64,000 bases of DNA. Origin: Theristus sp. LFF4_11. Taxonomy: Eukaryota; Nematoda; Chromadorea; Monhysterida; Xyalidae. The position numbers were made by a program, and so were the translations under genes. The notes beneath the pieces are model-generated. The model ran no database searches. It saw nothing but the letters and a program-made list of their open reading frames with translations, and was not told the origin of the DNA. The stretch is from positions 48,727-112,726 of the forward strand of contig JASANC010005448.1 in NCBI GenBank assembly GCA_030248135.1. Reading direction: 5' to 3'. Of the stretch, positions 12,301-23,611 are shown piece by piece (within the stretch, counting starts at the first letter, position 1; every line of letters starts with the position of its first letter).

Positions 12301-13108
12301 AGGATTTTTGTAGAAAAACGAAATGTTTCCACAAATATCTTACACCGAGAATTTTTGAGTGAAGTGGCAGGAAAAGAGGAACTAACTGATGTTTATCCGT
12401 TTTAGAATGTCAGATAGAACAAATTAGGTGGTATGCGGTCGGAACTAGTTTTCATTCTCCCGTGCCAAGTCTGTTTCACTGTTTCGTGTAATTGGTCATA
12501 AGTGGCTATATTTCAACATTTCAAGCTCAGTATAAATTGCGCATACTGATAATGGCTGAGCAAACTTTTGGGCTCGACCTCGACGACCAATCAGGACACA
12601 CGCACGCAACTGTACTCAATCAGCGAGTTGCCCAGTTTGCTGCAGGAAGCGCGCCAAGGCCTCGCGCAATGCTACCAGCAGGAGTCCGTTCAGTCACCGG
12701 AAGAGGCACGCAAGAAGGCCATGAACGACCCAGAGGTGCAGCGGATCCTCGGTGACCCCGTGATGCGCATGATACTCGAACAGATGCAGGACAACCCGGG
12801 CGCCATCAAAGAGTCCGTGTCGTTGTTGGCGAGAGTTTTCCGTTTTTCGAAACAACCCCGTATTCTTCTAGTGTTTTATTTTTCTGAGATGTTGCACAGT
12901 CAAAGAGTAAACACACAGGTAGCGTGTGTTTGTTGCTGTACAAGAGAGAAAACGATCGTATTTGTCGAAGAACGGCAGACCAGTGTGAGCACGCACAATG
13001 CGAACAGAAGAAAAGAAACGTCTTTTTTCTTGCAGGCATCTACAAAATCCGGAGATTCTGAAGAACCTGCTGAAACTGCGTGATGCGGGCATTGTGCAGA
13101 TGAGGTGA
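9341..13108 (+). CDS. STIP1: STIP1/HOP Hsp70-Hsp90 co-chaperone lacking TPR1-DP1
   Basis: HOP/Sti1 is a cytosolic adaptor that binds the C-terminal EEVD tails of Hsp70 and Hsp90 through TPR carboxylate clamps. Exons: 9341-9373, 9568-9694, 9890-9992, 10269-10365, 10956-11076, 11465-11537, 11777-11865, 12149-12252, 12646-12812, 13036-13108; 328 aa, all phases consistent. Residues ~12-118 form TPR2A ([30 protein letters not shown]). Residues ~150-262 form TPR2B ([32 protein letters not shown]). The clamp residues K/N, N and K/R are visible in both. Residues ~280-328 form the DP2 domain ([39 protein letters not shown], end VQMR). The protein starts only 12 residues before TPR2A, so TPR1 and DP1 are absent, as in Caenorhabditis STI-1. 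The start is fixed by a short first exon with a good GTCAGT donor. Confidence 0.93.
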
Positions 13109-13624
13109 AGGCGGGAAAACGGGAACGTTGAATGCACTACTCATAGTCCGCATGAGACTTATTTTGATTTTTCGATCTAATTCTCAAGTCAATCGCACGT
13201 GATTGGTCGACGATTTCATTTTTGTGATTTTTTATCGAACGCTCATTGGTTGAATTGAAAGTCTTGAGTTTGTTTGAACCACCGGTTTGCGTCATCAACT
13301 TTTAATGAAGCATTTCCTGTTGCCGTTTGTTGGTATCATTTTCGGTGTTGTTATTTTGTGCGTTGTTTTTTCATCATTCAGTGAAATGTTGATCTTTGAA
13401 GTTCAAGCATTTTTGACATTCAAAAGATGGAATGGAATCTCAAAATCATATCAGTCACCACATCACAAAACAACATAATGAAGCAATTTGTTGGAATTAA
13501 CAAGGCTTAATTTGCAGAACTGGAAATGTTGCAAAAATTCACTGAATCCTTATTGGTGACATGAAAGAAGACATTGCTAGGCAAGGTTGACTAGAATTTA
13601 CGGAATATTGCGATGATCACAGGC
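13109..13624. other. STIP1 3' flank
   Basis: AT-rich sequence without a supported gene, running up to the minisatellite array. The frame at 13287-13478 has no recognisable family. Confidence 0.4.
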
Positions 13625-13895
13625 AAATGTACTATCGCGGCCCAGGAGATCGCGGCCCGGACTATCGCGGCCGAAGCATCGCGGCCTGAAAGATCGCGGC
13701 CTGGACGATCGCGGCCTGAACGATCGCGGCCCGGACGATCGCGGCCTGGGACGATCGCGGCCTGGGATGATCGCGGCCTGGGATGATCGCGGCCTGGGAC
13801 GATCGCGGCCTGGGAGGATCGCGGCCTGGGACGATCGCGGCCTGGGACGATCGCGGCCTGGGACGATCGCGGCCTGGGACAATCGCGGCCCGCGA
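13625..13895 (+). repeat. GATCGCGGCC minisatellite, left array
   Basis: About 17 units of 15-16 bp with core GATCGCGGCCTGGGAC. It is very GC-rich against AT-rich surroundings. Outer units are diverged and inner units nearly identical, suggesting homogenisation of the inner part. Confidence 0.95.
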
Positions 13896-16494
13896 ATTTT
13901 CATACCTTGTCATATATCCAGATCAGACTGGCAATTTACATGTGCCAGTCATCGTGCATTGTGTATGTACATGAAACTGTGCTACTCAAAGAAAGCTATT
14001 GGCATTTTTTTAAACTAAATTCAAAATTTTGACCGCCCCCAAAGTCACATGCACACCCGCGCCTACCCCCATTAAAAATTTGCAGCTGTCTATCTGGAAA
14101 ATTTGCTCCAGCTATCAATATCGCCCTCTAACGACAATCATCTCCCATGTGAACGACTTGTGTGAATAGAGTTGTTAAAAAAACAAAAATTGTCATTTTT
14201 GCTTTTTTTAAAGAAAAATTTAAAAAAATTTGAAAATCAAAGTTGATCTAAATCAATCAAGAAGTTCGAAGAATCACATCTGACGAGCAACGCCCCCCCG
14301 AATGACTCCCGTAGGGCGGAACTTACCAGATTTTGTTTTGGTGACCTCATTTACCCCTTTTCCAAACCGTTACCATCATACCTCTTCTAGTGTTTTGGCC
14401 CTCAAAACGCAACTAATTATCCCCAGTTCAAATGAAAGAAAATTTACCGGCTTGAAACTCGATCCATTGTGATGACGACGCCACGACACGACACGAAACA
14501 GCAACCAGACAAAGTACAGCTGTAGCGCTTGCAAACAGTGCAGCTCGGACGCTCATAATTCAGATTGTGAGGCGAATTGTCACCTTATCTGCATCGGAAA
14601 TGGTAAGACAACATTTGCGACGCTCAAAAACTTCTGTACAAAAGTTGTTCAAACCTAAAATCAATCGGTAAAACGGCCCAAAATCGACTGCTGACGGTTT
14701 ACAAAGCAATATCAAAAAAATTTGTTGAACTTTCAAAAAAATGTGTAAAAATGAGGTTTTCAAAGTGTATCACAGAAAAATCTTTCAATTTTTTTTAAAA
14801 TCGACAATTTTGTTTTGTTTATTTATTTTTTTTATTTCGATTTTTGTTTGAGTGTGAGTCAAACAATCCTACGTGTGAGTGACTCAACCTGACCCGACAG
14901 CTCCCATGTGAATGACTACAGGGTGTTTCAGACGTAATGGGTAGGTGTTTGACGCGTTATTTCTTGAGTTGTGTTAAATTATATTGAATGGCATTTTAGT
15001 CAGTTGGTCAAGCAAGAAAGATCTAAGGTCACCTTAGATTTGTGCAAAATTTCGGAAAAATTCATTTACCTGCCCGCGAATGACGTAGCAAAAAACATGG
15101 ATTTCAGCACGCAACTGGGGGTTCTTGTTTGGCACCGGGTGAAACATTAGCTTGTATGCGACCGAATCGTTGCATGAATGAGTATGAAATGTTTTTAATC
15201 CGATTTGTTTGTTTCAGGTTTTTTTATATTTACCGGTTTTTGGAACGTGGTAGACCTCTTTTATGCTCGAGATAGGGTTGGCACAGTAAAAAGGTTTGTT
15301 TTCTGTTTTAATTAGTGAAGATGTTTTTGCGGTTTGTGGTAGGATACGGGGAGGTGTAGTGAAAGGCGGGTGAGATAAATGATGACAGACAGACGGATGT
15401 TATGTTGGTGAAACATCAGCGAAAAGTGCGTAAAAAACAAACCAGACGCGGGACAGAGTTGTCCACAGCAGTACTGGTGCTTGTGTGCTGTTGTATTACA
15501 ACGTGCAAGCACTGTTTCTTGCGGTTTCGCCTGGTAAGCGCATACCGCGGGCCCCCAGGCTCGTCAGTACGACAAGGCCCGGGCTGCACAGCCCAATCAA
15601 TTTTAAATCCTTTTTTTCAGTTTTTTTCTGAAAAAATAAAAAACCGGTTTTTTTACCTTAAAAATTTTCAAACTACGTGGTCAAAAATTACAATTCTTTG
15701 CTTGATTGATAAAATGTAAAATTATATTTTTGAAAAAATGGTGCATTGAACTGTGTCGAACTGAACTGGTGAAGCATCATTTTGCAGAGGCTTTTGTTTG
15801 AAGGGTCAAGTGAAATACGATGAAGACAAGGTGACTGCTAAACGAAGTGCAGATGCAAAGTGAATGACGACATTGTCGATTTGAAACGGTAACTGATAAA
15901 ATGTTATTTTTCAAACGCCATCCGCTGCCGGTTTCACTTTGCAGTTCTGTAAATCTCGCCCCCGATCCCCATACCTACATGGTCACTGTTCAGTCGTCGT
16001 TATCAATTTGCTGAACGTGCTGTTCGGAAACCAATAAAAGCGAAATTGATGTGATTTGACACAAAAAATTGGGAAGCATTGGGTGGCAAAAAATAGCAAA
16101 TTGGGTAGGTCGTATCCCCGAAAAAATAACGTTTTACGTTGCTCAAAAACACTAATTTTGATGTATTTCCTATTTTGAGTTCAAGGTGCCAAGTTTTGGA
16201 AAGTTTAGGAGCTAGAAACTTATCGTTTTTTTCGTTTTTAAAACGGTTTTAAAACCGAAAAGAAAAGGTTTTTTCTGGCAGAATAAAAAATCGGTTTTTT
16301 ACCAACCCTACATAGCTTTAGAAGGCGGTTTTGGCCGTGACGGATATGCAGGTGCAAGCGATGTATTGAGCCTCACTTTGAGAAATTTGAGTTGAGTCAC
16401 TTTGAGTTGACTGTTGCCGTTGTTGTTGATGTTTGCTGTTATCGCCATACACATTTTGAAGTGTTCTTTTGAATATTTGCATTGTTTGGCGCGA
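13896..16494. other. Interior of the foldback-like element
   Basis: AT-rich, with no coding frame that I recognise. It contains several poly-A/T runs and the palindromic phrases AAACCGGTTTTTTTACC (15640s) and AAATCGGTTTTTTACC (16285s). Confidence 0.4.
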
Positions 16495-16797
16495 TCATCC
16501 AAGGCCGCGATCGTCCCAGGCCGCGATCGTCCCAGGCCGCGATCGTCCCAGGCCGCGATCGTCCCAGGCCGCGATCGTCCGGGCCGCGATCGTCCCAGGC
16601 CGCGATCGTCCCAGGCCGCGATCGTCCCAGGCCGCGATCGTCCCAGGCCGCGATCCTCCCAGGCCGCGATCGTCCCAGGCCGCGATCGTCCGGGCCGCGA
16701 TCGTTCAGGCCGCGATCGTCCAGGCCGCGATCTTTCAGGCCGCGATGCTTCGGCCGCGATGCTTCGGCCGCGATCTAATGGGCCGCGATCTAACGCA
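16495..16797 (-). repeat. GATCGCGGCC minisatellite, right array (inverted)
   Basis: About 19 units with core GGCCGCGATCGTCCCA, the reverse complement of the left array unit, with the same variant order counted from the outer end. Confidence 0.95.
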
Positions 16798-17088
16798 CGC
16801 CATGATCACAACACACGAAACAGCTGTATTTATTAAAGCGGAACGCTGATTGGTTGATGCTGGCACTGGCATTCAATCAACCAAGAAAACAACGATAAAG
16901 CTGAACACCAAAAAACAAAAAATGCTGGACTGCGCTGGCTCGCGGGAAAAAAGATGAAACACGTGCCATCCCCACGTTCAAATCGCTTTGTAACAAATCT
17001 TATGACCAGAAGCGAGGCGTGCCAGCCCAGCCGAACGCAAACGGTACAAAGCGAACCGTATTGTCGCAGTCTTGACGCTGGACTGCAT
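16798..17088. other. Gap between foldback element and KIFBP
   Basis: About 290 bp with no supported gene. It corresponds to the 3' flank of the minus-strand KIFBP gene. Confidence 0.4.
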
Positions 17089-20000
17089 TCAGTTGTGCGT
17101 GGCCGCTCTCAGCCTGTCGATTTTCAGCGGCAACAACGACGCCATCTCGCTGCATGCCTCGTACTCCTCTTGCACCAGGTGCGCGTGCGCTGCGTCGGTC
17201 ACCTCGCAGTAACGCACGATCCAGCTGCAAGCAAACGGGTTGCAGTACAAGCGGACGCAACAAACAAAAAGTGCCAAATGTGCGCAGACATGGGAGTTTC
17301 GAGTTGTCACCAACAACAGTGTGAGTCTGTTTTCAACACGGCGAGTAACTCTGCCTGCATATAACTACGGAAACGCACAACAAATCAATAGATTCAAATC
17401 AATCAGTTTGCTCGCATCTCGCACGAGAACTAACCGATATTCCTGCAAGCTTTTTGCGAGACACGCAATATTCTCGTTCACGTCATCGGCGATTTGCTTG
17501 CTCCAAAGTCGTGCCAAATAAAAGTGTGCCAGTACAACTGCGCGTACCGCTTCCTCTTCATACTGAGTGGGCTGCACTCCTTCGGGGTCAGCGAATAGTT
17601 CGAGAAATCTAAAAACAAAATGTGTACATGACGATCTGAAGCGTCATGCATGAGAACACAAATTTCAATCTGATATTAGAAATAGTTCGATTGGGTTATT
17701 TAGGCAGACACAATACGCATCCGTTACAGGTGCGTGTGTTGACTCGTGCAGTTCAACCAAAACACGCTGGTTGACCGAAACACAACCAATCAATCCACAC
17801 AACACACCAAATCTAGTACACTACCACAAAGTGTGACAGACTCGATTGTAACTTTTGAAACAACTGAAAAAGCAGAAAACAATAAAACAAACGTACTTCT
17901 CAAAAAAGCGAATACCCTGCTGCGCAAGCATGTTGATCTTCTGCTTCTGATGCACGTTCGCTTGCTGACCAGCGGGCATCTCTTCCAGTTTCTCCAGTTT
18001 CAAATTCAACATTTCATGCGACGTTTCCGCACATTCGAACCACAATTGCTGAGTGAGACGACAGTAGAAGGAGGGGTTCAATTCCTGCAAAAAAATTAAC
18101 AAATGATTTGCCGCTGCATCACTTGTTATATACTGTAAATTGCATGTGATTCGGATTTTATGAAATGTCGATTGAAAATCGAACCACAAAATAGTTTAAA
18201 AACGATCTCATGGAAAATGATCATGTGTCCACTGTCTACATGTACACAGCTTCACACTTTATTTATTGTATTTACCATACAAACAACAAGCGTCAGCACA
18301 CCGCACCGTCACAATTTCCTGCAGCAAATCGACGCGCCTTCGATGCATTTTGCACTTGCGATCAATGTCGTGCTCGAAGTTCGCCAACGACTTGAACAAA
18401 TGCGAGAAGTCCTGGAAACAGTCGCGTTGTATAACAACGACATTTTCAAAATCAATGTGAAAATAAACAGTGTCTAATGAAAAAAACGCAACCCCTCAAC
18501 ACGCTGAATGTCTGAACTTCCAAATGCCAAATTAGGAGCACAAAGCGGAAACACAACAATGCATCACGCGCTGTTTCAAAACAGCAAACGGAGTAAATTG
18601 GCTGCGTGGCCAGCTTTGCTGGTCTGGAAACTGAATTGCCTTGTATGCCTGATCCTTACAATGTGTCGAATAACACAAATCAGTCAATCGTGCAATTATA
18701 ACGTGCACTGTTTTGCGACACAACCGGTGATCCTATGCACCAACCTGGACGATCTCCACGTAATCAGTGCAGTAGTCGTCCATTTTATAGAACTGCTTTG
18801 CTGCGTTCAACCAGCACTGCACACGCAGGAACACTTGACGCGCTGCGCAAAAGTCCGCGATCAGTTCGCTCGTGATCTGAGCATGAGAGACATTGCTGTG
18901 CGACGGAGATGCACGCATCGCCATTGGAAGACGTTTTTGAAACTTTGAATGGCATTCCAACCGACGTCACCGGTTCCAAAACGAGAAACATAACAATTGT
19001 CGGTCGTGGTGGAGAAGCAATAAGTTCCAATTTCAAACAATCGATTCGCTTGTTTTCAATACAGTGTTGCGTCCAGTCGGATACACTGATGTGGTCAGAA
19101 ACCATAAGGTTTGGGTTGGTTTCCGAACCATGCGTGTGACAGTTTCCGGTAGTTTGTCTCAACAAGAACCAAGATACGATCAGCAAAACTATGCAAAAGC
19201 TAAAATCTGGCCTCCTGGCCGAACAAACTTGATGCTCTCATGTTTGCATACACGACCAATCAGCGCCGTCAATCAAGTAACACAGAAAGCCGTTTTCGCC
19301 CGACTTGTGCTTCGTATTTCGCGAGATTCAATGCCGGGAACAACGGCGTCACATCAGACAGCGACATGTCAATCGAGCAATCTTCATTTCCATCGGTTCT
19401 TCTGCTCTGTTCTGCGGTCGTTTCAATATCTTCCAATGCCAGTTCAGAGTTGTTGTTGCTTGAGAGCAACGGTGGCTTCAGCCCGTCGTTTTCTGCCTCC
19501 ATGAGATACTGATGCGAAATGTCGAGCAGCGCAAGACCGTACTTTGCCCAACATCTGACAAGAAACTTTTGAATATGAAACTGGATTTCAAATATTTGTC
19601 ACCCTCGTGGCCTGGTGGTAGTGCGTTAGACTACAGTCTGTGCGCTCGGGGGATCGAGCCCCGCCGAGGGGTATGTAGGCACTTAATGACAAAGAAAACT
19701 CGATGGGCGCCCTACTCAATGGCGTTCTGTACGCTTCTCTGGGTTAGCCCTGGCTAAAAACATCGCCTAAAAATCACAACAACAACAACAACAACAACAA
19801 CCAAAAGAATGCACGCAGTCAAACTGTCAAGTTATACAACTCAAGCTTGTTCAAACTGTTGAAATTGGTTCGCCCAAGTTTTGCAAGCGATTGCTGGGTA
19901 TAAAACAAACACAACCCAAATTGAAACACAATGAATTTTTCGACTGGGATTGAAAAAGAATTTTCACAAAATATCTTCACTACTGCACACAAACCGTGAA

Positions 20001-21998
20001 CCACAACACAAAACAAACCATAAAATTGAACCACCTGTAAATATCAGCTTTGCATCCTTCCCGTTTCTCCCATTCGTCAAATGTTTCCGTGTTATTTTGG
20101 TTTTCCGTGTTCGACCCGCCTTGTTCAACATAATCCGCCTCAGAACTAGTGCTCAGAGCGTGATTCTCACTTGCTTTTTTCATTTCGTACTCGTGGAAGA
20201 CAGCTTCAGCGGCTGCCAGGCAATGCTGCGCTCGAACAAATTGAGCACGTCGATGCACGGACGCCTGTGAACACACAGTCGAACTCAAAATTACAGGCAA
20301 ACTGCTGATTGGTTGGTGATCACGTGATGCATGCTTTCTGTGGAGGCGGAGCAGTCTGTCCCGCACAGAAAGCTTGCATCACGTGATCACCAACCAATCA
20401 GCTGATAGCCTATTACTTAGTTTGATTGCAGTTGGCTTGCTTTGGCAGATGAAACCACGAAAACATGACTTTCACGGTATTGGATTTCGGCGCCCAAAAC
20501 GGCAACGGTGATTAAGCAAATGCCAACGCTCTCCAACTTTCTCAAGAGATCTTTTCCGAAACTGAAACATCATCAATCAATAACAACCTTATCAACGTAG
20601 TACTGCGAGAGCGTGGCTGCATTGAGCGCCCACTCCGGTGCGTCGTAGCCACCAGCCTCCAATTGTCGCACCAGCGTTTTCTCGCAGTAGTTCGCTGCCT
20701 TGTCGACTTGATCGACGTTTTTATAGACCTGGAATGATTCTTTTTTTATTGGTGGATTATTGAATCTTTTTTATTGTCCGTGTTGATTCTCAAGATTCTA
20801 CGCGCTGGCAGCAATACCCGAAAAACTCAATCAGCATTTCATGGTATTTCGTTCGCACCTGCGCCAAATAGTACACGGTGTGCGTGTGCGCCAACTCGAA
20901 CTGCGCCCAGTCACTGTCGCCGGTGCAGTCGTCCAGATCAAGCCCGGCCAGCCGTCGCAAATTCGATTCGGGCGAAATTGGCGCCGCCTCGTTGCACTGA
21001 AATGTGCAGCTTGCGCGGTTTTTTAAGGTCACTTCAACGCGTGTCCTTCAAAAACGCAGATTCCCCCCCCCCCGTTCCTTAAAAGACTGCTGTTTGGCTG
21101 CTGTGTAATCGTAAGCGTAGGTTTGATACCTCAATTTTGTACGTGCAATAAACCAATTCGGCGTCCTGGAGTATTTTCAGTGCTCGCGCATGATCGCTAC
21201 GCGACTCGTAAATGAAACCAAGATAGTTCAACAGCGACAAATAAGCGGTGCAACAATCGGAGGAAATCGCCAGATGTTCCGAAACGGGCGGCTCGTTTTC
21301 CGGAGTCGATATGTCCAAGCACGAGAGACCCTGAAACTTTTCAACGCGTTAGTTATTCACAGTCGAACTCTAAATTATACGGAATCAGCTGATTGGTTGG
21401 TGATCACGTGATGCATACTTTCTGTGCAAGCCAAACTCCGCACATAAAGCACGTGATCACGACGACGACGCTGATTCCCTGTAATTTAGAGTTTGAATGT
21501 ATTTATCGTTGTTGTTGGTTTGCGGTTGGCCAGTGTAGTGACGTAAATCAGCTCGGCATTGCGCCGCACGCTGCATGGCAGCCATGGCCCATTGGTGCTT
21601 TACCTGCGAGCTCAGTGCGCGAAAACGTTTGCAGAGAGCTATGTGAAGCTCAATTTCAGACCAAAAAAACAAAAGTCCGAAAGGCGAAAACCAACGAAAT
21701 CGAGAGCGCTTTTCGCTTTCCTCACCTGAACACAATGCTCTTCGCCGAGCGTTCGTTCCTCAGTGTGCACGAAGTTTTTCGCCAATTTCAAGTGCAGAAA
21801 CGCGCTCGCTGCACATAAACAGGCTGACCAAGAAGACTGCGACTGGCGTTCGAGCTGCTCTAACAACTGACGCAGCTTTTCGCGGGCAGCGTATTTCGAT
21901 CGATACGGCTCGTCGTCGGGATCGTTCGCCGACAACAGATCAAGTTGCTCCGCTTGCTCGTACAACGCGAAATCAGCGGTGCTCAGCGATGCGTGCAT
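17089..21998 (-). CDS. KIFBP: KIFBP kinesin family binding protein (KBP)
   Basis: KIFBP is a TPR-like helical protein that binds kinesin motor domains and blocks their attachment to microtubules. Exons from 5' to 3': 21726-21998, 21130-21330, 20859-20996, 20588-20728, 20035-20264, 19284-19554, 18745-18876, 18307-18411, 17897-18084, 17435-17608, 17089-17224; 662 aa (human 621), every phase closed. Recognisable blocks in order: DDEPYRSKYAAREKLRQLL, LNYLGFIYESRSDHARAL, AHTHTVYYLAQV, PEWALNAATLSQYYVDK, AQHCLAAAEAVF, CWAKYGLALLD, AAKQFYKMDDYCTDYVEIVQ, DIDRKCKMHRRRVDLL, ELNPSFYCRLTQQLWFE, LAHFYLARLWSKQI, and EEYEACSEMASLLPLKIDRL near the end. The start is the ATG that aligns with the family N-terminus. 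Introns 1 and 4 each hold a small palindromic MITE, and intron 5 holds a SINE in antisense. The extra length is mainly in the acidic loop of exon 5 and in exon 6. Confidence 0.95.
19598..19803 (+). mobile_element. tRNA-derived SINE, family A, copy 2
   Basis: tRNA-like head at 19601-19671 (A box TGGCCTGGTGG, B box GGATCGAGCCCC, CCCTCG paired with CGAGGGG), body, then a (CAA)n tail. It lies in intron 5 of KIFBP, opposite to the gene's direction. It is near identical to the copy in FIS1 copy 1. The tRNA-like head is not called as a functional tRNA because the body continues directly into SINE sequence. Confidence 0.9.
20275..20425. mobile_element. Palindromic MITE in KIFBP intron 4
   Basis: Near-perfect hairpin: CTGATTGGTTGGTGATCACG and TGATGCATGCTTTCTGTG on the left, and CACAGAAAGCTTGCATCA followed by CGTGATCACCAACCAATCAG on the right. 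The outer flank AGTCGAACTC.AAATTACAGG is shared with the element at 21359-21500. Confidence 0.75.
21359..21500. mobile_element. Palindromic MITE in KIFBP intron 1
   Basis: The left end AGTCGAACTCTAAATTA and right end TAATTTAGAGTTTGAATG form a terminal inverted repeat. The inner CTGATTGGTTGGTGATCACG hairpin arm is shared with the 20275-20425 copy. Confidence 0.75.
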
Positions 21999-22400
21999 GG
22001 CGTAAGAGAGAGCATGCGATTGTGGTGGTGATGTTAGAACGTCAGAAACATTAGCTTTTCGGCATTCTCGGGTGACAGACGTGATCGGTTGTATACTTAC
22101 GAACGCCTGGCTTCAGAGAACATGTCGCTCGCTTGCCACTTTGTCGGCGGGCGGCCGAGCCAGGCCAGGCATGTGCGAGCTATTGTCGACCGATGGGTGT
22201 AGTTCGTCGATTTCAGCAGCAGCTGCCAAAAGTTCAGCTTCAATACAATCGGGATTTTTTAAATAATTTTTTCCAATTACTAAAAAACGAATTTTGGCCA
22301 TCAAAATTGTACTTAAATCTGAAAATGCGTTCAAGACACAAATCCACAGAAAGTGTCATTATGCTTTTTGCCCAGAGTTTCGTGTTTTTGTTTTTGGGAG
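21999..22400. other. KIFBP 5' flank
   Basis: Region upstream of the KIFBP start. An antisense open frame (22113-22334) contains no KIFBP-like sequence and the family N-terminus is fully accounted for, so it is treated as 5' flank or UTR. Confidence 0.4.
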
Positions 22401-22820
22401 AAATTCTTTTGACAATTTCTACTTTCAGTCGCCTCCGTGGCTCGGTGGTTTGCACGTTCGCCTTCAACTCAGAAGGTGACGGGTTCGATCCCCCACGGAG
22501 GATGACAAACTGCCGCCAGTGCAGCTCTCTACTCTAAAAACTACACTGGTTTTCAACTGAAGCTTTCGGATTCGCTGCCCTGCGGGGATATAGCGACCGC
22601 AGGCCACCGAAACCGAAATCGGGCTGAGATCACTGGTGCCCCCAGGACAGAGCGGGGCTTAGAGGCTGTCCCCCTCACGTGACGAGGGTATTGGTTCCAC
22701 GGGATGGTGAGCCGTCCGTTCCCCAATCCCACCGGAGTTTGGTACCTTCGGGTTTCCGGAATCGGTGGGGGGCGTGCTTTAAATATTAAAAAAAATTCTT
22801 TTGACAATTTCTACTTTCAG
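22401..22820 (+). mobile_element. tRNA-derived SINE, family B, with 28-bp target duplication
   Basis: Element body 22429-22792. Its tRNA-like head has complementary ends CCTCCGT and ACGGAGG, A box TGGCTCGGTGG and B box GGGTTCGATCCC. The flanks 22401-22428 and 22793-22820 are the same 28 bases (they start AAATTCTTTTG and end CTACTTTCAG), a target-site duplication of the kind made by LINE-driven insertion. The body shares extended blocks with the copy at ~61829-62130 (TTTCGGATTCGCTGCC, GGGGCTTAGAGGCTGT, TTTGGTACCTTCGGGTTTC). Confidence 0.93.
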
Positions 22821-23611
22821 GTCAAAGATCGACGAGCAAAGTCCAGATACCAATAGAAGCTTCTGCAATTGGTTTCAAGAGCTCATTAATGGACTAAAAA
22901 GCAGTAAATTACCTTGGTTTAAGCTTCAAATTAGAGGAAACCTGCTTGTCAACTCTTGTCTTGGGTGTTGCCGATTTGTCGTCTCGAAGAAGCGCGGCGT
23001 TGTCCATCAACAACAACGTGAACCGAGATGTTTTCCATCTGAAGTATTCAAGTAAGTACTATGGAGCACAGAAAAATCATTTGGAACGAGAAACACGACC
23101 TTAGTTTGGATTTGGATCCTCCACATGCTGCAAAAGGTAGGTCCAAATTGACGACGGAAGATAATTTTCATGAAAGTTTTTGCCAATTTTAAAAACCAAA
23201 ACTGTCTTATTAAATTCTAAAAGTGCAATATTCAAATTCAGCGCGTCTGCGCGGTTCGAATGCACATATTTTTGTCGACCATCAGATTTTCCTTTGGCGT
23301 TTTGGGAAATTTTTTTTAATTAATTAAAAAATTTAAAAAATAAAAAAAAATTAATTCACTTTTTTTCGAATCGCGAACCCTTCCCTAGCACCGAAACAAA
23401 ATCTGAGATCATCATCATAGCATAGAGCGAAGCTTTGCGGAGAAGATAATGAATTTTGTCTTGGGCAAAAATTGATCTTATTTCGACGACAAATTTTTTA
23501 GAAGCAGCGAGCCAAAAAACCTCTAAAATAGAGATAGATGAAAAAAATTGGTGGGGCGGCCCAAAAATTCTCCAAAACTGTTCACCACAACCAGTGTTTT
23601 TTTTTCAGAAA
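22821..23611. other. Region upstream of the 23.6 kb gene
   Basis: Mostly AT-rich. A frame at 22821-23054 lies between a tttcag acceptor-like end and a GTAAGT donor-like site, so an upstream exon of the 23.6 kb gene is possible. No family resemblance supports it. Confidence 0.3.

Larger units (their letters stand above)
13625..16797. mobile_element. Foldback-like element with inverted minisatellite ends
   Basis: Left end 13625-13895: head-to-tail copies of a 15-16 bp unit with core ATCGCGGCC. Right end 16495-16797: the same unit in reverse complement. Both arrays list unit variants in the same order from outside to inside (gaagc, tgaaag, tggacg, tgaacg, cggacg, then tgggacg and one tgggagg unit). 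They are therefore inverted copies of one array, not two independent satellites. This matches the architecture of foldback (FB-type) transposons. The 2.6 kb interior has no transposase-like frame. The long open frames in the arrays (repeating GRDRPRPRSSQAAI) are a by-product of the repeat and are not called as genes. Confidence 0.7.

Noticed and set aside
13598..13913. Long open frames through the minisatellite arrays on both strands (also 16414-16849).
   Set aside because: Open in several frames at once and composed only of the repeat translated; no start, splice or family support.
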